This document shows positions 14,558-23,832 of a stretch of 27,645 bases of DNA, piece by piece. Every line of letters starts with the position of its first letter. Positions within the stretch are counted from its first letter, which is position 1. The translations under genes and the position numbers were made by a program. Under the pieces are notes generated by a model that was not told where the DNA came from, ran no database searches, and was given only the letters and a program-made list of their open reading frames with translations. The stretch covers positions 1 through 27,645 of the forward strand of contig URLO01000031.1 of the NCBI GenBank assembly GCA_900548625.1, written 5' to 3'. The DNA comes from an uncultured Eubacteriales bacterium (GTDB taxonomy: Bacteria; Bacillota; Clostridia; Oscillospirales; Oscillospiraceae).

Positions 14558-16382
14558 ATTCCTGTTCTGTTGTCGGGTGCTGCGGCAGGAACCAGTCGAG
14601 GTATCCCGACGGGTCTGCGACAGAGCCGCGCGTGGTGTAGATGGCATAGTTCTTGAACAGCACCGGCGTGATGTAGCCGCGCCCGCAGAGGCGCTCATAG
14701 AGGTTATAGTTGTTGCCGTTGTTCGCAAGCGCCAGATGGCAGAGATTTTCCATGTAGTTGTCAGCCAGTGCGCCGTAAGCCAGCGATCCGCCAAAGCGGA
14801 AAAACGAGCTGAGGTCAAAGTTTGCCGACAGCCGCACCTCGCCGTAGTAGAGGTCGAAGGAACCGAGGGCGAGAAGCTGACGGAACTCGCTTGTATCCAC
14901 GCTCTTGAGCGTCAGGTCAAAGCCCAGCGCGTTGAGCGCAGACACAATGGCCGACGCCGTCTGCACGCGCTGATAACTGGACGAGCAGACGAGCATGGTG
15001 CCGCTCACCGGCACGGCGTAGCCCAGCGATGTGACGTACAGATCGAGCACGCCGTCGCCGTCCATGTCCTTGCCGCTCGCGCTCTCCAGCTGCTCGTGGA
15101 AGCGCGAGGGGCTGTAGCTGTAGGAGTTGGCCTGCCGCGCGTCGTAAAACGGCGCCTGCGGCGGGCAGGGAAGGGAGGAGGCGGTGGCAAAGCCGCCGGC
15201 CTGCTCCGTGACGAGCGTTTCGCGGTCAATGGCGTAGGTGATCGCCGAGCGCAGTCCGTAGTTTGAAAAGACGTTGCTGTTGAGGTTGTAGCCGATGTAC
15301 TGCATGACCGTCGTGGGGGCTGTCCACAGCTCATAGTCGTTGTGGAAGTTGACATAAGCAGAGGAATTCGGATCGGTCTGCACCAGATTGATGTCCTCAT
15401 ACTCAAAGTGGTCACGAATCTCGGCGGAGGTCTCCGCAGTGTAAAGAGAAATGTAGGGGAAATCTGCCAGCGGCGCACCCTCCTGCCACCAACCGTCAAA
15501 GCGCTCGAGCCGCGTGGCTGAGGCGTAACGATACGGCCCCGTTCCGACGGGCTGCGCCGGCTCCTCCGGTGCAGGAGGCGTTTCGTCCTCTTTGGGCGCC
15601 TCCGTGTGTTCTTCTGCAGGCTTCTCCGCGGAGCCTTCCGCGGGCGCGTCTGTAGATTCCTCGGTGACGCCCTGCTCGTCCTCCGGAGATTCCGCCGCCT
15701 CCGGGGACTCCGCACCCTCCGGAGCTTCTGCCTCCGGCGGCTCTGGCTTGGCATCGGCGCTCGTATCACGGACGATGGGGATGTCAAGCAGCAGCGGCAG
15801 GCATTCATAGGCGACCGAGGTGGTCAGGACGAGCGTATAATCGTCCTGCGCAGTGACATCCGTGACGGCGTAGAAACGCGAGCCGTAATAATCCGAACCG
15901 CGCGCCTGCGAGATGGAATAGATGACATCCTTTGCGGTCATCTCCCTGCCGTCATGGAACAAAACGCCGCGGCGCAGATAAACCGTTGTGCTCAGGCCGT
16001 CACCGGAGACGTCGTAGCCGGTCGCCAGCACGGGCTCTGCCGCATAGCGGCTGTTCACGACAAAGAGGCCCTCATAGAGAAAGGAGAGAATGACGCGGTT
16101 GTTGAGACTCAGACAGTCATAGGGGTCCAGACCGTATTCCGCCTGATAGGCAAGACCGTAGTCGGTCAGCTCGTTCGAGGACTCCGTCGCCAGCGCGACT
16201 GGCGTCTCGCGGTTCGGCGCCTTGTCGTCGGCATCCGCGGGCGTGTTTTCTACGTCATCGCCGGAGGTGATGCTCTTGAAGCGGTCCTTCACCCAGTTCA
16301 TGGTCAGCTTCTTGCCGGAGCAGGCGGACAGGAGTCCTGTCAGCAGTGCTGCCGCCAGCAGAAGACATATTGCTTTTTTCAT
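14556..16382 (-). CDS. Family-5 (oligopeptide-type) ABC solute-binding lipoprotein
   Basis: A 608-residue lipoprotein. The signal MKKAICLLLAAALLTGLLSAC carries a lipobox with Cys21. The body is SBP_bac_5: LSLNNRVILSFLYEGLFVVNSRYAAEPVLATGYDVSGDGLSTTVYLRRGVLFHDGREMTAKDVIYS, then VGTGPYRY, and YIGYNLNSNVFSNYGLRSAITYAIDRETL. It should bind a peptide or similar solute outside the membrane, but no permease or ATPase genes are adjacent. Between about residues 206 and 277 it carries a Pro/Glu/Ala-rich low-complexity insert that is atypical for the family. The ATG at 16382 follows AAGGAG. It lies 38 bp after pgeF on the same strand, probably in the secA-pgeF transcript. Confidence 0.85.
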   Translation of the reverse strand: MKKAICLLLAAALLTGLLSACSGKKLTMNWVKDRFKSITSGDDVENTPADADDKAPNRETPVALATESSNELTDYGLAYQAEYGLDPYDCLSLNNRVILSFLYEGLFVVNSRYAAEPVLATGYDVSGDGLSTTVYLRRGVLFHDGREMTAKDVIYSISQARGSDYYGSRFYAVTDVTAQDDYTLVLTTSVAYECLPLLLDIPIVRDTSADAKPEPPEAEAPEGAESPEAAESPEDEQGVTEESTDAPAEGSAEKPAEEHTEAPKEDETPPAPEEPAQPVGTGPYRYASATRLERFDGWWQEGAPLADFPYISLYTAETSAEIRDHFEYEDINLVQTDPNSSAYVNFHNDYELWTAPTTVMQYIGYNLNSNVFSNYGLRSAITYAIDRETLVTEQAGGFATASSLPCPPQAPFYDARQANSYSYSPSRFHEQLESASGKDMDGDGVLDLYVTSLGYAVPVSGTMLVCSSSYQRVQTASAIVSALNALGFDLTLKSVDTSEFRQLLALGSFDLYYGEVRLSANFDLSSFFRFGGSLAYGALADNYMENLCHLALANNGNNYNLYERLCGRGYITPVLFKNYAIYTTRGSVADPSGYLDWFLPQHPTTEQE

Positions 16383-16420
16383 GGTGTGATCTCCTTCACA
16401 GGGATGCGGCGCACCGGCCT

Positions 16421-17221
16421 TCAGCGCTGCGCGGGCAGCCGGATGACGGCGGCAAGACTGCCGCGCTCGCCGTGCGTGACGCGGTGCGACCAGAAGCGCT
16501 CCGGCTGGCACATGGTGCAGTCGGCGCTGATGTCGATGCACCGGACGCCCGCGCGCGTCAGCCAGATGCGGTTGAGCGCCTTGTTGTCCACGTGGAATTT
16601 TTCGCCGCGCCGTTCGATGCAGGCCTCAGCCTCGCTGCCAAGGGCGCTGCGCATCGCCTGCGGCACGTCCTCGTCCGTCTCGAAGCAGCACTGCCCGATG
16701 CACGGGCCGATGGCGGCACGGATATTCTCCGGCTTGCAGCCGTATGCGCGCGTCATGGCCTCGACGGTCTTTGCAGCGATCCCAAGCGCGATGCCGCGCC
16801 ATCCGGCGTGGATGGCGGCGATGGCTTTGCGGACGGGGTCAAAGAGCAAAATCGGCGTGCAGTCAGCGGTGAACGCGACCAGCGCGACGCCCGGTTCATC
16901 GGTGATCTGCGCGTCGCAGACCTCAGTCTGCTCGCGCAGGAGGCCTTCGCCCCGGTTTTCCCGGCCGACACGGCGCACGATGTCCGTGTGACGCTGCTTG
17001 GTGAACACCGTATCCTCCGGCTGAAAGCCGACGGCGGTGCCGAGAATGCGGTAGTTTTCCAGCACGTTTTCCGGCTTGTCGCCGCGATGCGTGCCGAGAT
17101 TGAGGCTTGCGAGGCAGCCCTCACTCACGCCGCCGAGGCGCGTGGAGAAGCAGTGGACGCTTCCCGTCAGCGCATCGGCAGTCAGATATTCCAGAGTTCC
17201 CTGTTTGATGGTGTGAAACAT
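16421..17221 (-). CDS. pgeF: Laccase-domain purine nucleoside phosphorylase (YfiH/PgeF family)
   Basis: A 266-residue cytoplasmic protein of the YfiH/LACC1 family. Known members are zinc-dependent purine nucleosidases/phosphorylases, also described as a peptidoglycan-editing factor. The motifs are FSTRLGGVSEG, KQRHTDIV (His78), FTADCTPILLFDP (Cys121), IAAIHAGWRG (His138) and AAIGPCIGQCCFE. Cys121 and His138 have the spacing of the E. coli metal ligands. The start ATG at 17221 has AAGGAG 6 nt upstream, and the upstream frame extension is not used. It lies 41 bp after secA. Confidence 0.9.
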   Translation of the reverse strand: MFHTIKQGTLEYLTADALTGSVHCFSTRLGGVSEGCLASLNLGTHRGDKPENVLENYRILGTAVGFQPEDTVFTKQRHTDIVRRVGRENRGEGLLREQTEVCDAQITDEPGVALVAFTADCTPILLFDPVRKAIAAIHAGWRGIALGIAAKTVEAMTRAYGCKPENIRAAIGPCIGQCCFETDEDVPQAMRSALGSEAEACIERRGEKFHVDNKALNRIWLTRAGVRCIDISADCTMCQPERFWSHRVTHGERGSLAAVIRLPAQR

Positions 17222-17262
17222 AATGCTCCTTGTCTGCCGGGATGCACGCTGCGCGAGCGGGC

Positions 17263-20034
17263 TCAGTTGCCGCTCTGACCGCGCTCGGCGGCAAGATCCT
17301 TGTCCCGGCAGCACTTTTTATACTTTTTACCGCTGCCGCAGGGGCAGGGGTCGTTCGGGCCGACCTTGACCTTTTTGACAACGGGCTGGCGTTTGACAGT
17401 ATGATCGCCTCCGCCGCCGACGCCCGTGACCTTGGCCACGCGCTTGCGCTTGACCTGCTCATCCTCTTTGAGACTGAAGGCGAACAGACGGTGCACGATC
17501 TCCTCCTTGATGGCGGAGGTGAGCGCCTCAAACATTTCGAAGCCCTCGCGCTTATAGGCGACGACCGGATCGTCCTGCGCATAGGCGCGCAGGCGGATGC
17601 CCTGACGCAGATCGTCCATCGCGTCGATGTGATCCATCCAGTACTCATCGACCACGCGCAGCGTGATGACGCGCTCGATCTCGCGCATGACGGCGGAGGT
17701 ATAGTGCTTTTCCTTGGCGGCATAGAAGGCCTTCATGAGCGAGAGAAGCTTTTCCTCCGCCTGCTCTTTTGTGAGCGACGAAAGCTCCTCGTCGGTGACA
17801 GACCAGCTATGCACGGGCAGGTAGACGCCCTCGACATGGCGCATCATGTCGTTGAACTGCGCACGATCCGCCAGATGCTTCTGCTCGCCGAAGGCAGAAT
17901 GCACGATGCCGTCGATGACGAAATGGATCATCGACTGGATGTTCTTCTGGAGGTCCTCGCCATCGAGCACCTCACGGCGCTGCTCGTAAATGATCTTACG
18001 CTGGATGTTCATGACATCGTCGTATTCCAGCACGTTCTTACGAACCTGATAGTTGCGGCTTTCGACGGTCTTCTGCGCGTTTTCGATCGCGCCGGAGAGG
18101 ATCTTTGCATCGATGGGCGTATCCTCGTCAATGCCGAGGGTGTCCATCATGCCCAGCACACGCTCCGAGCCGAACAGACGCATGACGTCGTCCTGCATCG
18201 ACAGATAAAAGCGCGTCTCGCCGGGGTCGCCCTGACGGCCGGCGCGGCCGCGGAGCTGATTGTCGATACGGCGGGATTCGTGACGCTCGGTGCCGATGAT
18301 GAACAGACCGCCCACCGCCCGCACCCGGTCGGCTGCGGCGTCGACCTCGGGCTTGTGCTTTGCATAGGCCTCCTTGTACGCCTCGCGTGCGGCAAGGATC
18401 TCCGGGTCGGTCGTTTCGGCAAAGGAGGTGCATTCGGCGATCAGCTCGTCCGACATGCCGCTTTTACGCAGATCGTTTTTCGCCATGAATTCGGCGTTGC
18501 CGCCGAGCATGATGTCGGTGCCGCGGCCTGCCATGTTCGTCGCGATGGTGACAGCGCCGAAATGACCTGCCTGCGCGACGATCTCGGCTTCCTTCTCATG
18601 GTGCTTCGCGTTCAGAACGTTGTGCGGGATGCCCTCTTTTTTGAGCATCTGCGACAGAAGCTCAGACTTTTCGATCGAGATCGTGCCGACCAGCACCGGC
18701 TGGCCCTTGGCGTGGCACTCCTTGATCTGGCGGATGACGGCGCGGTACTTGCCCGCCTCGGTCTTATAGACAACGTCCGGGTCGTCGATACGGATGACGG
18801 GCTTGTTCGTGGGGATCTCCACAACGTCGAGGTTGTAGATGCCGCCGAACTCCTCCTCCTCGGTCAGCGCCGTACCGGTCATGCCGGAGAGCTTTTTATA
18901 AAGACGGAAGAAATTCTGGAACGTGATGGTGGCGAGCGTCTTGTTTTCGCTTGCGACCTTGACGCCCTCTTTTGCCTCGATGGCCTGATGCAGACCCTCG
19001 TTGTAGCGGCGGCCGTACATCAGACGGCCCGTGAACTCGTCAACGATGATGACCTGCCCGTCCTTCACGACGTAGTCAATGTCCCGTTTCATGAGACCGC
19101 GCGCACGCATGGCCTGATTGATGTGGTGCGAGAGCGTGGTGTTTTCCACGTCGCTCAGATTCTCCACACCGAAGAATTCCTCAGCCTTGGCAATGCCCTG
19201 CTGGGTGAGGGAGACGGTGTGGTCCTTTTCGACCACGATGTAATCGCAGTCGTACTGATCCTGAAGCTCCTTGTCGTCGGAGGCGGCAAAGACCTGCTTT
19301 TTGAGCCGCGAGACGAAATAGTCTGCCATCTCGTAGAGCTTGGACGATTCCTCGCCCTTGCCGGAGATGATGAGCGGGGTGCGTGCCTCATCGATGAGGA
19401 TCGAGTCGACCTCGTCAACGATGACGAAGTTGTGCCCGCGCTGCACCATTTCTGCCTTGTAAATGGCCATGTTGTCACGCAGGTAATCAAAGCCGAGCTC
19501 GTTGTTGGTGCAGTAGGTGATGTCGGCTGCATAGGCCGCGCGGCGCTGCTCCGCGCTCAGATCGTGGACGATCAGACCGACGGACAGGCCGAGGAAGCGA
19601 TGCACCTTGCCCATCCATTCGGCGTCACGCTTTGCAAGGTAGTCGTTGACGGTGACGATGTGGACGCCCTCACCGGTGAGAGCGTTGAGGTATGCCGGCA
19701 GCAGCGCGACGAGCGTTTTGCCTTCACCGGTCTTCATTTCCGCGATGCGGCCCTGATGCAGGACGATGCCGCCGATGACCTGAACGCGGTACGGACGCAT
19801 ACCAAGCACGCGGTCGGCTGCCTCGCGAACCGTGGCAAAGGCCTCCGGCAGGATGTCGTCCAGTGTGGCGCCGCCGGCCAGACGGCTTTTGAATTCCTGC
19901 GTCTTGGCGCGCAGCTCCTCGTCGGTGAGCTTGCGGTACGGCTCCTCCAGCGCCATGACGGCGCTGACCTGCGGCTCGAGCTTTTTGACCTCGCGCTCAG
20001 AGCGCGTGCCGAACAGTTTCGAAAAAAGTCCCAT
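17263..20034 (-). CDS. secA: Preprotein translocase ATPase SecA
   Basis: A 923-residue motor of the Sec pathway that pushes preproteins through SecYEG. It has the N-terminus MGLFSKLFGTRSEREVKKLEP. Walker A is KTGEGKTLVA (about 101-110). The DEAD-type box lies in VDEVDSILIDEARTPLIISG. The preprotein cross-linking domain and VGTISIEKSELLSQML helicase region follow, with the arginine-finger region DNQLRGRAGRQGDPG. The C-terminal zinc/SecB-type tail is CPCGSGKKYKKCC. The ATG at 20034 follows AGGAAGG and is preferred over an upstream in-frame ATG. It is the first gene of a probable secA-pgeF-SBP unit. The long open frame on the opposite strand is a shadow. Confidence 0.97.
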   Translation of the reverse strand: MGLFSKLFGTRSEREVKKLEPQVSAVMALEEPYRKLTDEELRAKTQEFKSRLAGGATLDDILPEAFATVREAADRVLGMRPYRVQVIGGIVLHQGRIAEMKTGEGKTLVALLPAYLNALTGEGVHIVTVNDYLAKRDAEWMGKVHRFLGLSVGLIVHDLSAEQRRAAYAADITYCTNNELGFDYLRDNMAIYKAEMVQRGHNFVIVDEVDSILIDEARTPLIISGKGEESSKLYEMADYFVSRLKKQVFAASDDKELQDQYDCDYIVVEKDHTVSLTQQGIAKAEEFFGVENLSDVENTTLSHHINQAMRARGLMKRDIDYVVKDGQVIIVDEFTGRLMYGRRYNEGLHQAIEAKEGVKVASENKTLATITFQNFFRLYKKLSGMTGTALTEEEEFGGIYNLDVVEIPTNKPVIRIDDPDVVYKTEAGKYRAVIRQIKECHAKGQPVLVGTISIEKSELLSQMLKKEGIPHNVLNAKHHEKEAEIVAQAGHFGAVTIATNMAGRGTDIMLGGNAEFMAKNDLRKSGMSDELIAECTSFAETTDPEILAAREAYKEAYAKHKPEVDAAADRVRAVGGLFIIGTERHESRRIDNQLRGRAGRQGDPGETRFYLSMQDDVMRLFGSERVLGMMDTLGIDEDTPIDAKILSGAIENAQKTVESRNYQVRKNVLEYDDVMNIQRKIIYEQRREVLDGEDLQKNIQSMIHFVIDGIVHSAFGEQKHLADRAQFNDMMRHVEGVYLPVHSWSVTDEELSSLTKEQAEEKLLSLMKAFYAAKEKHYTSAVMREIERVITLRVVDEYWMDHIDAMDDLRQGIRLRAYAQDDPVVAYKREGFEMFEALTSAIKEEIVHRLFAFSLKEDEQVKRKRVAKVTGVGGGGDHTVKRQPVVKKVKVGPNDPCPCGSGKKYKKCCRDKDLAAERGQSGN

Positions 20035-20048
20035 AATCAAACCTTCCT

Positions 20049-20065
20049 GCGCCGCCTGACGGCGC
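20049..20065 (-). promoter_or_regulatory. Small hairpin just upstream of the secA RBS
   Basis: 6-bp GC arms GCGCCG/CGGCGC (20049-20054, 20060-20065) with a 5-nt loop end a few bases before the AGGAAGG of secA. It might modulate translation. Confidence 0.35.
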
Positions 20066-20093
20066 AACATATACTTCTGCATTCTAATGAATG

Positions 20094-20122
20094 ATTATAG
20101 CACAGCAGGCGGCGTAAAAAAA
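20094..20122 (-). promoter_or_regulatory. secA promoter
   Basis: Minus strand: TTTTTT (20117-20122), 17 nt, perfect TATAAT (20094-20099). The -35 box is weak. The leader is about 55 nt. Confidence 0.6.
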
Positions 20123-20139
20123 GAAAAATGTGTGAATTC

Positions 20140-20174
20140 TCAAAAGGAAATGCTGCCTGAGCGGCAGCATTTCC
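20140..20174 (-). terminator. Terminator after the L,D-transpeptidase gene
   Basis: Perfect 12-bp arms (20146-20157, 20163-20174) with a 5-nt loop. They are followed on the minus strand by TTTTGAG. It separates the transpeptidase gene from secA. Confidence 0.8.
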
Positions 20175-20189
20175 GAAAAAATCTGGACA

Positions 20190-21620
20190 TCAGTTTGTTG
20201 TCTGCGGTTTCTGATGTGTGTAGACGAGGATGGGGATGTGATCGTCAACGTTGATGGTGTCATAGATCTTCTTCATGGCTTCCTTCGGCGTGTTGACACA
20301 GCCGTGTGAGCCGCCGTAGAGATAGACCTCACCGCCGAAATTCGTGCGCCAGTCGGCGTCATGCAGGCCGATGGTCGTGTCGGGCGTGACACTGATCCAG
20401 TAGTCGACAAAGACGAAGTAATCTTCACCCGTGAGCCAGATATCCTCACATTTGTAATAGGAATGATACAGGCCGCTCGGTGTGGCGTGCCCGCCGGGCT
20501 GTCCGCTCACAATGTCGGTATCGACGACAAGCCGCCCATCCTGATAATAGGTCATGTGCTGGTTCGTGATGTCGACCTCGATGTAGGAGTCTCCGAGCGA
20601 GAACGGCTCGCCGTCAGGTTTCGTGCACAGGAAGGGCGCATCGACGCGGAAGCTCTCAAGCTGGCGCAGCTGCGGCTCCAGAAGCGCGGCCAGCGCGGCC
20701 TGATCGAGTGTGTAATCGACTTTCAAAAAGGCGATCGGGACAGGCCCGTCAACAAACGAGTCAAAAATAAACTCCGTGTTGTGCTCGTCATAGGTCTCGC
20801 TCCACGCGGAGATCTGCTGCGCGAGCGTCTTTTTCTGGACCTGTACGCGGCCGTCCTTGCCGAGCGTGACAAAGTTCCGAAGTGCAACGCTGTTGAGGTC
20901 AATGGACACGCCGCGGAAGTTGACGGTCAGCTCCATATCAACGAGCTTTGCACGGAAGAGCGCCTCAAGGTCAAAATCACCGTTTTCCGCCGTGATCTCC
21001 GGCGGAACGTAGCAGTCAAAGTCGGTGATCTCCACAGTGGCAGACACGGGCGCACCGGGAGTGAGGACAAAGGCGGCAGCGGCGTCATGCAGTGCGCCGG
21101 TGACCGCATCCTCCCGGAGAATCGTGCCGGGAACGGCGTCGTGGATCACGAATGCGCCGTCCTCGAACCGGACAAAGGCGTTTTCGGCAGCCTTGCGCGG
21201 AATGGCGCGGAGCGCCGTCAACACCATCGACGGATCAAAACCGTCCATCACAACGGGAAGCGAGACGTTTTGCGGGTGACGCTCCTGCGACCAGGTCAGC
21301 TTGTCGGCGCGCGGAAGCGCGTGAAATGCGTCGTGAGGCATGCGGTCACGGACGCTGTAGATCTGCTCCGCCGCTGCCTGTGTTCCGCGAAGCAGGCCGA
21401 GCTCGTGCAGCGTGAATGTGCCGATCTCTTTGCCGCCTTCGAGCACGGAGAGGGTGCTTCCCTCGGCGCTGCGGAGAAGACGTTCGTATTCGGTGAAAAC
21501 AGCGTCGTGCTCGGCCTCGATCTGCGCCTGCTGGCGGCTTTCGGATAGGAAAAACCACGCGCCAACGCCGATCAGTGCCGCAGCCAGAACGGATATCACG
21601 GCGATCCATACTCTTTTCAT
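20190..21620 (-). CDS. L,D-transpeptidase (YkuD) with peptidoglycan-binding domain
   Basis: A 476-residue single-pass membrane protein. One N-terminal transmembrane helix (VWIAVISVLAAALIGVGAWFF) is followed by a large extracellular part resembling the PG-binding-4 domain. The C-terminal YkuD domain runs from about residue 350 (GDSYIEVDITNQHMTYYQDG...). The catalytic motif is GGSHGCVNTP with Cys441 and His439. The enzyme should form 3-3 cross-links in peptidoglycan or tether molecules to it. The ATG at 21620 follows GGGGG. An in-frame ATG at 21644 after AGGAAG is an alternative that would add eight residues. The gene is monocistronic, with its own promoter and terminator. Confidence 0.9.
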   Translation of the reverse strand: MKRVWIAVISVLAAALIGVGAWFFLSESRQQAQIEAEHDAVFTEYERLLRSAEGSTLSVLEGGKEIGTFTLHELGLLRGTQAAAEQIYSVRDRMPHDAFHALPRADKLTWSQERHPQNVSLPVVMDGFDPSMVLTALRAIPRKAAENAFVRFEDGAFVIHDAVPGTILREDAVTGALHDAAAAFVLTPGAPVSATVEITDFDCYVPPEITAENGDFDLEALFRAKLVDMELTVNFRGVSIDLNSVALRNFVTLGKDGRVQVQKKTLAQQISAWSETYDEHNTEFIFDSFVDGPVPIAFLKVDYTLDQAALAALLEPQLRQLESFRVDAPFLCTKPDGEPFSLGDSYIEVDITNQHMTYYQDGRLVVDTDIVSGQPGGHATPSGLYHSYYKCEDIWLTGEDYFVFVDYWISVTPDTTIGLHDADWRTNFGGEVYLYGGSHGCVNTPKEAMKKIYDTINVDDHIPILVYTHQKPQTTN

Positions 21621-21654
21621 ACGGTATCCCCCAACTTTCCCCATATTACTTCCT

Positions 21655-21682
21655 ATTATACCGGTTTCCGACAGGAAAGCAA
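21655..21682 (-). promoter_or_regulatory. Promoter of the L,D-transpeptidase gene
   Basis: Minus strand: TTGCTT (21677-21682), 16 nt, TATAAT (21655-21660). Confidence 0.65.
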
Positions 21683-21742
21683 TCATTAGAAATCTGAATT
21701 TTTTCATGCCCGGAGGCGGACGCACTGTGCACTTTTCACCCT

Positions 21743-21770
21743 GTTCAAATGGGCGGAAAGGTGCTATACT
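21743..21770 (+). promoter_or_regulatory. Probable promoter of the LysR gene
   Basis: GTTCAA (21743-21748), 16 nt, TATACT (21765-21770), about 50 nt before the LysR start. The -35 box is weak. Confidence 0.4.
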
Positions 21771-21821
21771 ATTTTTAATATGATACAGGCGTGCTTTTAT
21801 GAGGAAGAATGAGGTACCGGT

Positions 21822-22709
21822 ATGAACACACAGCATTTGCAGTATATCATCGAGATCGAGCGCACGCGCTCCATCTCGCAGGCGGCAGAAAATCTGTTTC
21901 TGGGGCAGCCGAATCTGAGCCGCATCCTGCACGACATGGAGCAGTCGCTCGGCTTCCGCATTTTTGAGCGCACGAGCCGCGGCGTCCGCCCGACCGAGCG
22001 CGGCGCGAAATTTCTCAAGCATGCGCGCAATATGTTACGCGAGATGGACTATATCGAGGCCCTCGGGCCGCGCAACGCGGTGCCGAATCGGCTGCGCGTG
22101 TGCATCCCGCGCTCAACCAGGCTGTTTGAGGCAACATCGGAGTATATTGCGTCCCTGAATCCGGAACGCGATCTGGACGCGCGGATTCTGGAATGCCACG
22201 CGCGCCGTGCGCTGGAGATACTCTCCTCGGGTGAGGCGGAGATCGGCGTCATCCGCTTCCGCGCCGAATACCGCGACTATTTTGAGGAGCAGACGGCGCA
22301 GCGCGAGCTGAGTCTGCAAATTCTGAGCAAATACCGCTATGTGCTCATCCTGCCGCAGAGCCATCCTTTGGCGGAAAGACCGGCCATCCGTATGAGCGAG
22401 CTGGAGGGCTTTGCCGAGATCGTCCACGGAGACAACCTCCGCGCACACGGCAGGCAGCAGAATGTCGCCTGCCGCAAGATCTACACCGTTGACCGCATGG
22501 CGCAGCTGACGCTGCTGCAAAGACTGCCGGGAGCGTATATGTGGGGGCCGGAAATGCCGGAGGCGCTTGTGGAGCGGTGTGGCCTTGTTCAGAGGACATG
22601 TCTTGACAATCAGACGGTCTATCACAACGCCATCATCCTCCATCCGCGCTACGTCATGACGGAAATCGAGTCCGGCTACGTTCAGCACATCCTAGAACAC
22701 TGCAAGTGA
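21822..22709 (+). CDS. LysR-family transcriptional regulator
   Basis: A 295-residue regulator. The N-terminal winged HTH (residues 1-60) reads MNTQHLQYIIEIERTRSISQ, then LSRILHDMEQSLGFRIFERTSRGVRPTERG. A linker helix follows, then a LysR substrate-binding domain (about 90-290). The effector is unknown. It is divergent from the L,D-transpeptidase gene and upstream of ldh on the same strand; either could be a target. The RBS (GAGG) is moderate. Confidence 0.9.
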   Translation: MNTQHLQYIIEIERTRSISQAAENLFLGQPNLSRILHDMEQSLGFRIFERTSRGVRPTERGAKFLKHARNMLREMDYIEALGPRNAVPNRLRVCIPRSTRLFEATSEYIASLNPERDLDARILECHARRALEILSSGEAEIGVIRFRAEYRDYFEEQTAQRELSLQILSKYRYVLILPQSHPLAERPAIRMSELEGFAEIVHGDNLRAHGRQQNVACRKIYTVDRMAQLTLLQRLPGAYMWGPEMPEALVERCGLVQRTCLDNQTVYHNAIILHPRYVMTEIESGYVQHILEHCK

Positions 22710-22881
22710 AGCATATCAGAAATTATATGGGACATGAGGGAAAAGCATTTCCGTTTCCATGGATAATTCGATATAATTTTATCGGTAAAGAAATATGGAT
22801 GAAAATCCAACAGCGCCCACGGCAGGGCAGGCACGCAGCCAAAGCCGCCGCGGGAGCGATCTTGAAAGGATGGTAGTCTTC

Positions 22882-23832
22882 ATGAGCAAAATCACTGTTA
22901 TTGGCGCGGGCAGCGTCGGCGCGACCATTGCCAACGATCTGATGATCCAGGGGATCGCATCGGAGATCCTGCTGATTGACATCAACAAGCAGAAGGCATT
23001 CGGCGAGGCACTGGATATTTATCAGGGCGCGCCGTTCTGTTCGCCGGCGATCGTGCGTTCCGGCGACTATGAGGACGCCGAGGGCTCGGACATTGTGATC
23101 ATCACCTCCGGTATGCCGAGAAAGGCCGGTCAGAGCCGTCTGGATCTGGCGCAGGCCAACGTCAATATCATCAAGGACATCACGCCGCAGATCGTCAAGG
23201 CTGCGCCGAATGCGATCTATATCATTGTGTCCAACCCGGTCGATGTGCTGACCTATGTGTTCACGAAGATCTCCGGCCTGCCTGAGCGTCAGATCATCGG
23301 CTCCGGCACCATTCTGGATACAAGCCGTCTTCAGTCCGCGCTGGCAAAGCGCTTCCGCATCAGCCCGAAGAACGTGCACGCGCACGTCTACGGCGAGCAC
23401 GGCGATTCCTCGTTCGTGCCCTGGTCTCTGGTGCACATTGCGAACAACCATGTCAATGTCTATCGGGAAAGCTCGCCCGACCACGACCGCATCAAGTGGG
23501 ACAATGAGAACGAATACGCCGCGATGGAGGAATTTGTCCGCACCTCCGGCGGTCAGGTCATCAAGGCCAAGGGCGCGACGTTCTATGCCGTCGCCATGTC
23601 GGTCTGCCACCTCTGCAAGTGCTGCCTGAATACGGCGGGCACGGCGCTCACGATCTCGACCATGATGCACGGCGAGTACGGTGTGGAGGATGTCTGCCTG
23701 TCCACGCTCGCGCTGGTCGATCGCAACGGCGTCCGCGGCAAGATCCTCAACACTCTGACGGATGACGAGGTCGCAAAGCTCCACCACAGCGCAGACAAGC
23801 TCAAGGAAGTCATTCACCAGATCGAAATTTGA
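22882..23832 (+). CDS. ldh: L-lactate/malate dehydrogenase family, LDH-like with Arg specificity residue
   Basis: A 316-residue NAD-dependent 2-hydroxyacid dehydrogenase. It has the Rossmann motif VIGAGSVGATIA, the aspartate IDINKQKA for NAD preference, IIVSNPVDVLTY, GSGTILDTSRL, and the catalytic VYGEHGDSSFVPWS with His173. The C-terminal KGATFYAVAMS is LDH-like. At the substrate-specificity position of the mobile loop (Gln102 in Bacillus LDH; NQKPGETRLDL) it has PRKAGQSRLDL with Arg80, the residue typical of malate dehydrogenases. The true substrate (pyruvate or oxaloacetate) is therefore uncertain. The ATG at 22882 follows AAAGGA at long spacing. A TATAAT at 22772-22777 suggests a leader of about 100 nt. 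Confidence 0.8.
   Translation: MSKITVIGAGSVGATIANDLMIQGIASEILLIDINKQKAFGEALDIYQGAPFCSPAIVRSGDYEDAEGSDIVIITSGMPRKAGQSRLDLAQANVNIIKDITPQIVKAAPNAIYIIVSNPVDVLTYVFTKISGLPERQIIGSGTILDTSRLQSALAKRFRISPKNVHAHVYGEHGDSSFVPWSLVHIANNHVNVYRESSPDHDRIKWDNENEYAAMEEFVRTSGGQVIKAKGATFYAVAMSVCHLCKCCLNTAGTALTISTMMHGEYGVEDVCLSTLALVDRNGVRGKILNTLTDDEVAKLHHSADKLKEVIHQIEI

Noticed and set aside
17230..20094. A 954-codon open frame on the plus strand
   Set aside because: It is fully antisense to secA, whose motifs are complete. The frame is open because of GC-rich codon use in secA; its translation has no family features.
20361..21548. A 395-codon plus-strand frame
   Set aside because: Antisense to the L,D-transpeptidase gene, with no RBS or domain signature.
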